From: Bacillota bacterium
GTDB taxonomy: Bacteria > Bacillota > Clostridia > Oscillospirales > Ruminococcaceae
NCBI GenBank assembly: GCA_023439605.1
Contig: JAEXNS010000317.1
Span: 1-7,953, forward strand
DNA: 7,953 bases
Direction of reading: 5' to 3'
In this document: one piece after another, positions 7,213-7,953 of the stretch
How positions within the stretch are numbered: position 1 is the first letter of the stretch
Layout of the letters: the number at the start of each line of letters is the position of its first letter
Notes under the pieces: generated by a model
Databases searched by the model: none
What the model was told of the DNA's origin: nothing
The model's input: only the letters and a program-made list of their open reading frames with translations
Program-made: the position numbers and the translations under genes

Positions 7213-7269
7213 TTGTAATCATATATACTATAGCTATATCCATATGATTTTGAAACCATATCTGTCAAC
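7203..7269 (+). promoter_or_regulatory. pyr antiterminator structure
   Basis: Three nested helices can form: GUUGACA (7203-7209) with UGUCAAC (7263-7269), GGUU (7211-7214) with AACC (7254-7257), and AAUCAUAU (7217-7224) with AUAUGAUU (7242-7249). The outer helix takes up the 3' side of the PyrR hairpin and the left arm plus loop of the terminator. It therefore excludes both, which is the logic of pyr attenuation: low uridine nucleotide, free PyrR, read-through into pyrR. Confidence 0.8.
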
Positions 7270-7286
7270 TAGACAGATATTTTTTT
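7258..7286 (+). terminator. pyr leader attenuator (intrinsic terminator)
   Basis: ATATCTGTC (7258-7266) and GACAGATAT (7272-7280) form a perfect 9-bp stem with a 5-nt loop, followed by a T-run to 7286. It lies 30 nt before pyrR inside the leader, so it acts as a conditional attenuator. Its left arm and part of its loop are shared with the antiterminator. Confidence 0.9.
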
Positions 7287-7304
7287 GTCTAAATTTAAAA
7301 GTGT

Positions 7305-7310
7305 GAGGTG
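7305..7310 (+). promoter_or_regulatory. Ribosome binding site fixing the TTG start of pyrR
   Basis: GAGGTG lies 5 nt before the TTG at 7316. An in-frame TGA at 7304-7306 prevents any earlier start, and the next ATG (7337) would remove the conserved N-terminal residues QPKAIIMD. The site therefore decides in favour of TTG. Confidence 0.85.
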
Positions 7311-7315
7311 ATAGT

Positions 7316-7855
7316 TTGCAGCCAAAAGCAATAATTATGGATGAAAACACTATGACTAGAGCTATAAATAGAATAACCTATGAAATTTTAGAGCAAAACA
7401 AGGGTCCTGAAAATCTATGTTTAGTTGGTGTTTTTTCTAGAGGAGTTATTATAGCAAAAAGAATAGTTGATAAAATTTATGAGCTTGAAAAAATTGCCGT
7501 TAATTATGGTGAATTAGATATAACAAAGTTTAGAGATGATAAAAAATACACTTCAAATGATGAAAATACAGATAAAACAAACATAGATTTTGATATAAAT
7601 AATAAAAAGGTTGTTATAGTTGATGATGTAATATATACAGGTAGAAGCACTAGAGCTGCAATAGATGCATTGATTGAAAAAGGACGTCCAAAACACATAC
7701 AGCTGGCTGTTTTAATTGACAGAGGACATAGAGAGTTGCCAATAAGACCTGACTATGTGGGTAAAAATGTACCTACATCTCAAGAAGAAATGGTTAAGGT
7801 TTCTGTAAAGGAAATCGATGGTTTAGATATGGTAACAATAGTATTATCAAAATAG
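7316..7855 (+). CDS. pyrR: PyrR, bifunctional pyr operon regulator / uracil phosphoribosyltransferase
   Basis: PyrR binds the leader of pyr transcripts when loaded with UMP or UTP and promotes termination; many members also convert uracil and PRPP to UMP. The 179-residue length matches the family (B. subtilis PyrR, 181). Conserved landmarks are QPKAIIMDE at the N-terminus, LVGVFSRG (36-43), GELDITKFRDD (65-75), the type-I PRT PRPP-binding motif VVIVDDVIYTGRSTRA (99-114), IQLAVLIDRGHRELPIR (128-144) and DYVGKNVPTS (146-155). Start is TTG with a strong ribosome binding site; an in-frame stop just upstream excludes earlier starts. It is the first gene of the operon and sits directly behind its own attenuator, so it is autoregulated. 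The next gene begins 14 nt after its stop codon. Identification is secure; retention of the enzymatic activity is inferred. Confidence 0.97.
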   Translation: MQPKAIIMDENTMTRAINRITYEILEQNKGPENLCLVGVFSRGVIIAKRIVDKIYELEKIAVNYGELDITKFRDDKKYTSNDENTDKTNIDFDINNKKVVIVDDVIYTGRSTRAAIDALIEKGRPKHIQLAVLIDRGHRELPIRPDYVGKNVPTSQEEMVKVSVKEIDGLDMVTIVLSK

Positions 7856-7869
7856 AAAGGCTGCGTATT

Positions 7870-7953
7870 ATGGATAAGTCGATTTTAATAAAAAATGTAA
7901 AAATATTATCTGAAAATGAAATTTTAACTGTAGATATTTTTATAGAAGATAGC
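7870..7953 (+). CDS. pyrC: Probable dihydroorotase PyrC, N-terminal fragment cut by window end
   Basis: Only 28 codons are visible, beginning MDKSILIKNVKILSEN and running on past the window. The pattern ILIKNVKIL...DIFIEDS fits the N-terminal beta-strands of amidohydrolase-superfamily proteins such as dihydroorotase (typically LLIKNxxIxDP...DILIEDGKI). An AGAAAGG ribosome binding site (7854-7860) lies 9 nt before the ATG, and the gene follows pyrR by 14 nt in the same direction. Position in a pyrimidine operon makes dihydroorotase, which cyclises carbamoyl aspartate to dihydroorotate, the best guess. The metal-binding HxH motif would lie beyond the window, so another amidohydrolase cannot be excluded. 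Confidence 0.62.
   Translation, partial: MDKSILIKNVKILSENEILTVDIFIEDS

Overview
The window looks like chromosomal DNA from a low-G+C, Gram-positive anaerobe in the Clostridia, most likely a Ruminococcus-like (Oscillospirales) plant-fibre degrader. The main reasons are a secreted family-9 glycoside hydrolase ending in a type-I dockerin (a cellulosome component), a PyrR-controlled pyrimidine operon with a Bacillota-type attenuator, strongly A+T-rich noncoding DNA, and GAGG/AGGTG-type ribosome binding sites. No lineage search was possible, so genus level is inference.

Layout. (1) Positions 2-2890, plus strand: a 5'-truncated cellulosomal GH9 gene (signal peptide, CBM4-like module, Ig-like module, GH9 catalytic domain, dockerin). 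Its start codon lies before the window. (2) Positions 2897-2953: a perfect inverted repeat with 28-nt arms, acting as a shared bidirectional terminator between convergent genes. (3) Positions 2945-6719, minus strand: a two-gene operon. An Mre11/SbcD-like metallophosphoesterase (YhaO type) is followed, with a 14-nt overlap, by an SbcC/Rad50-like coiled-coil ATPase (YhaN type) that has a membrane hairpin at its midpoint. (4) Positions 6720-7136: a very A+T-rich divergent intergenic region with no convincing gene. (5) Positions 7137-7953, plus strand: the start of a pyrimidine biosynthesis operon. It has a good sigma-A-type promoter, a complete PyrR attenuator (PyrR-binding anti-antiterminator, antiterminator, terminator), pyrR with a TTG start, and the first 28 codons of a probable dihydroorotase gene.

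How the genes work together. The GH9 enzyme would be exported and docked onto a scaffoldin. The nuclease and ATPase would form an SbcCD-like complex tethered to the membrane. PyrR, when bound to UMP/UTP, would stabilise the anti-antiterminator and shut down its own operon.

The most unusual point is in the ATPase. Its Walker A lysine remains, but the P-loop glycines are gone, the Q-loop glutamine seems lost, and the signature serine is asparagine, while Walker B, the H-loop and all catalytic residues of the partner nuclease are intact. The second is an Asp-to-Asn change at the first catalytic-motif aspartate of the GH9 domain. I found no CRISPR array, mobile element, tRNA or rRNA, and no clear evidence of a wholly new system.
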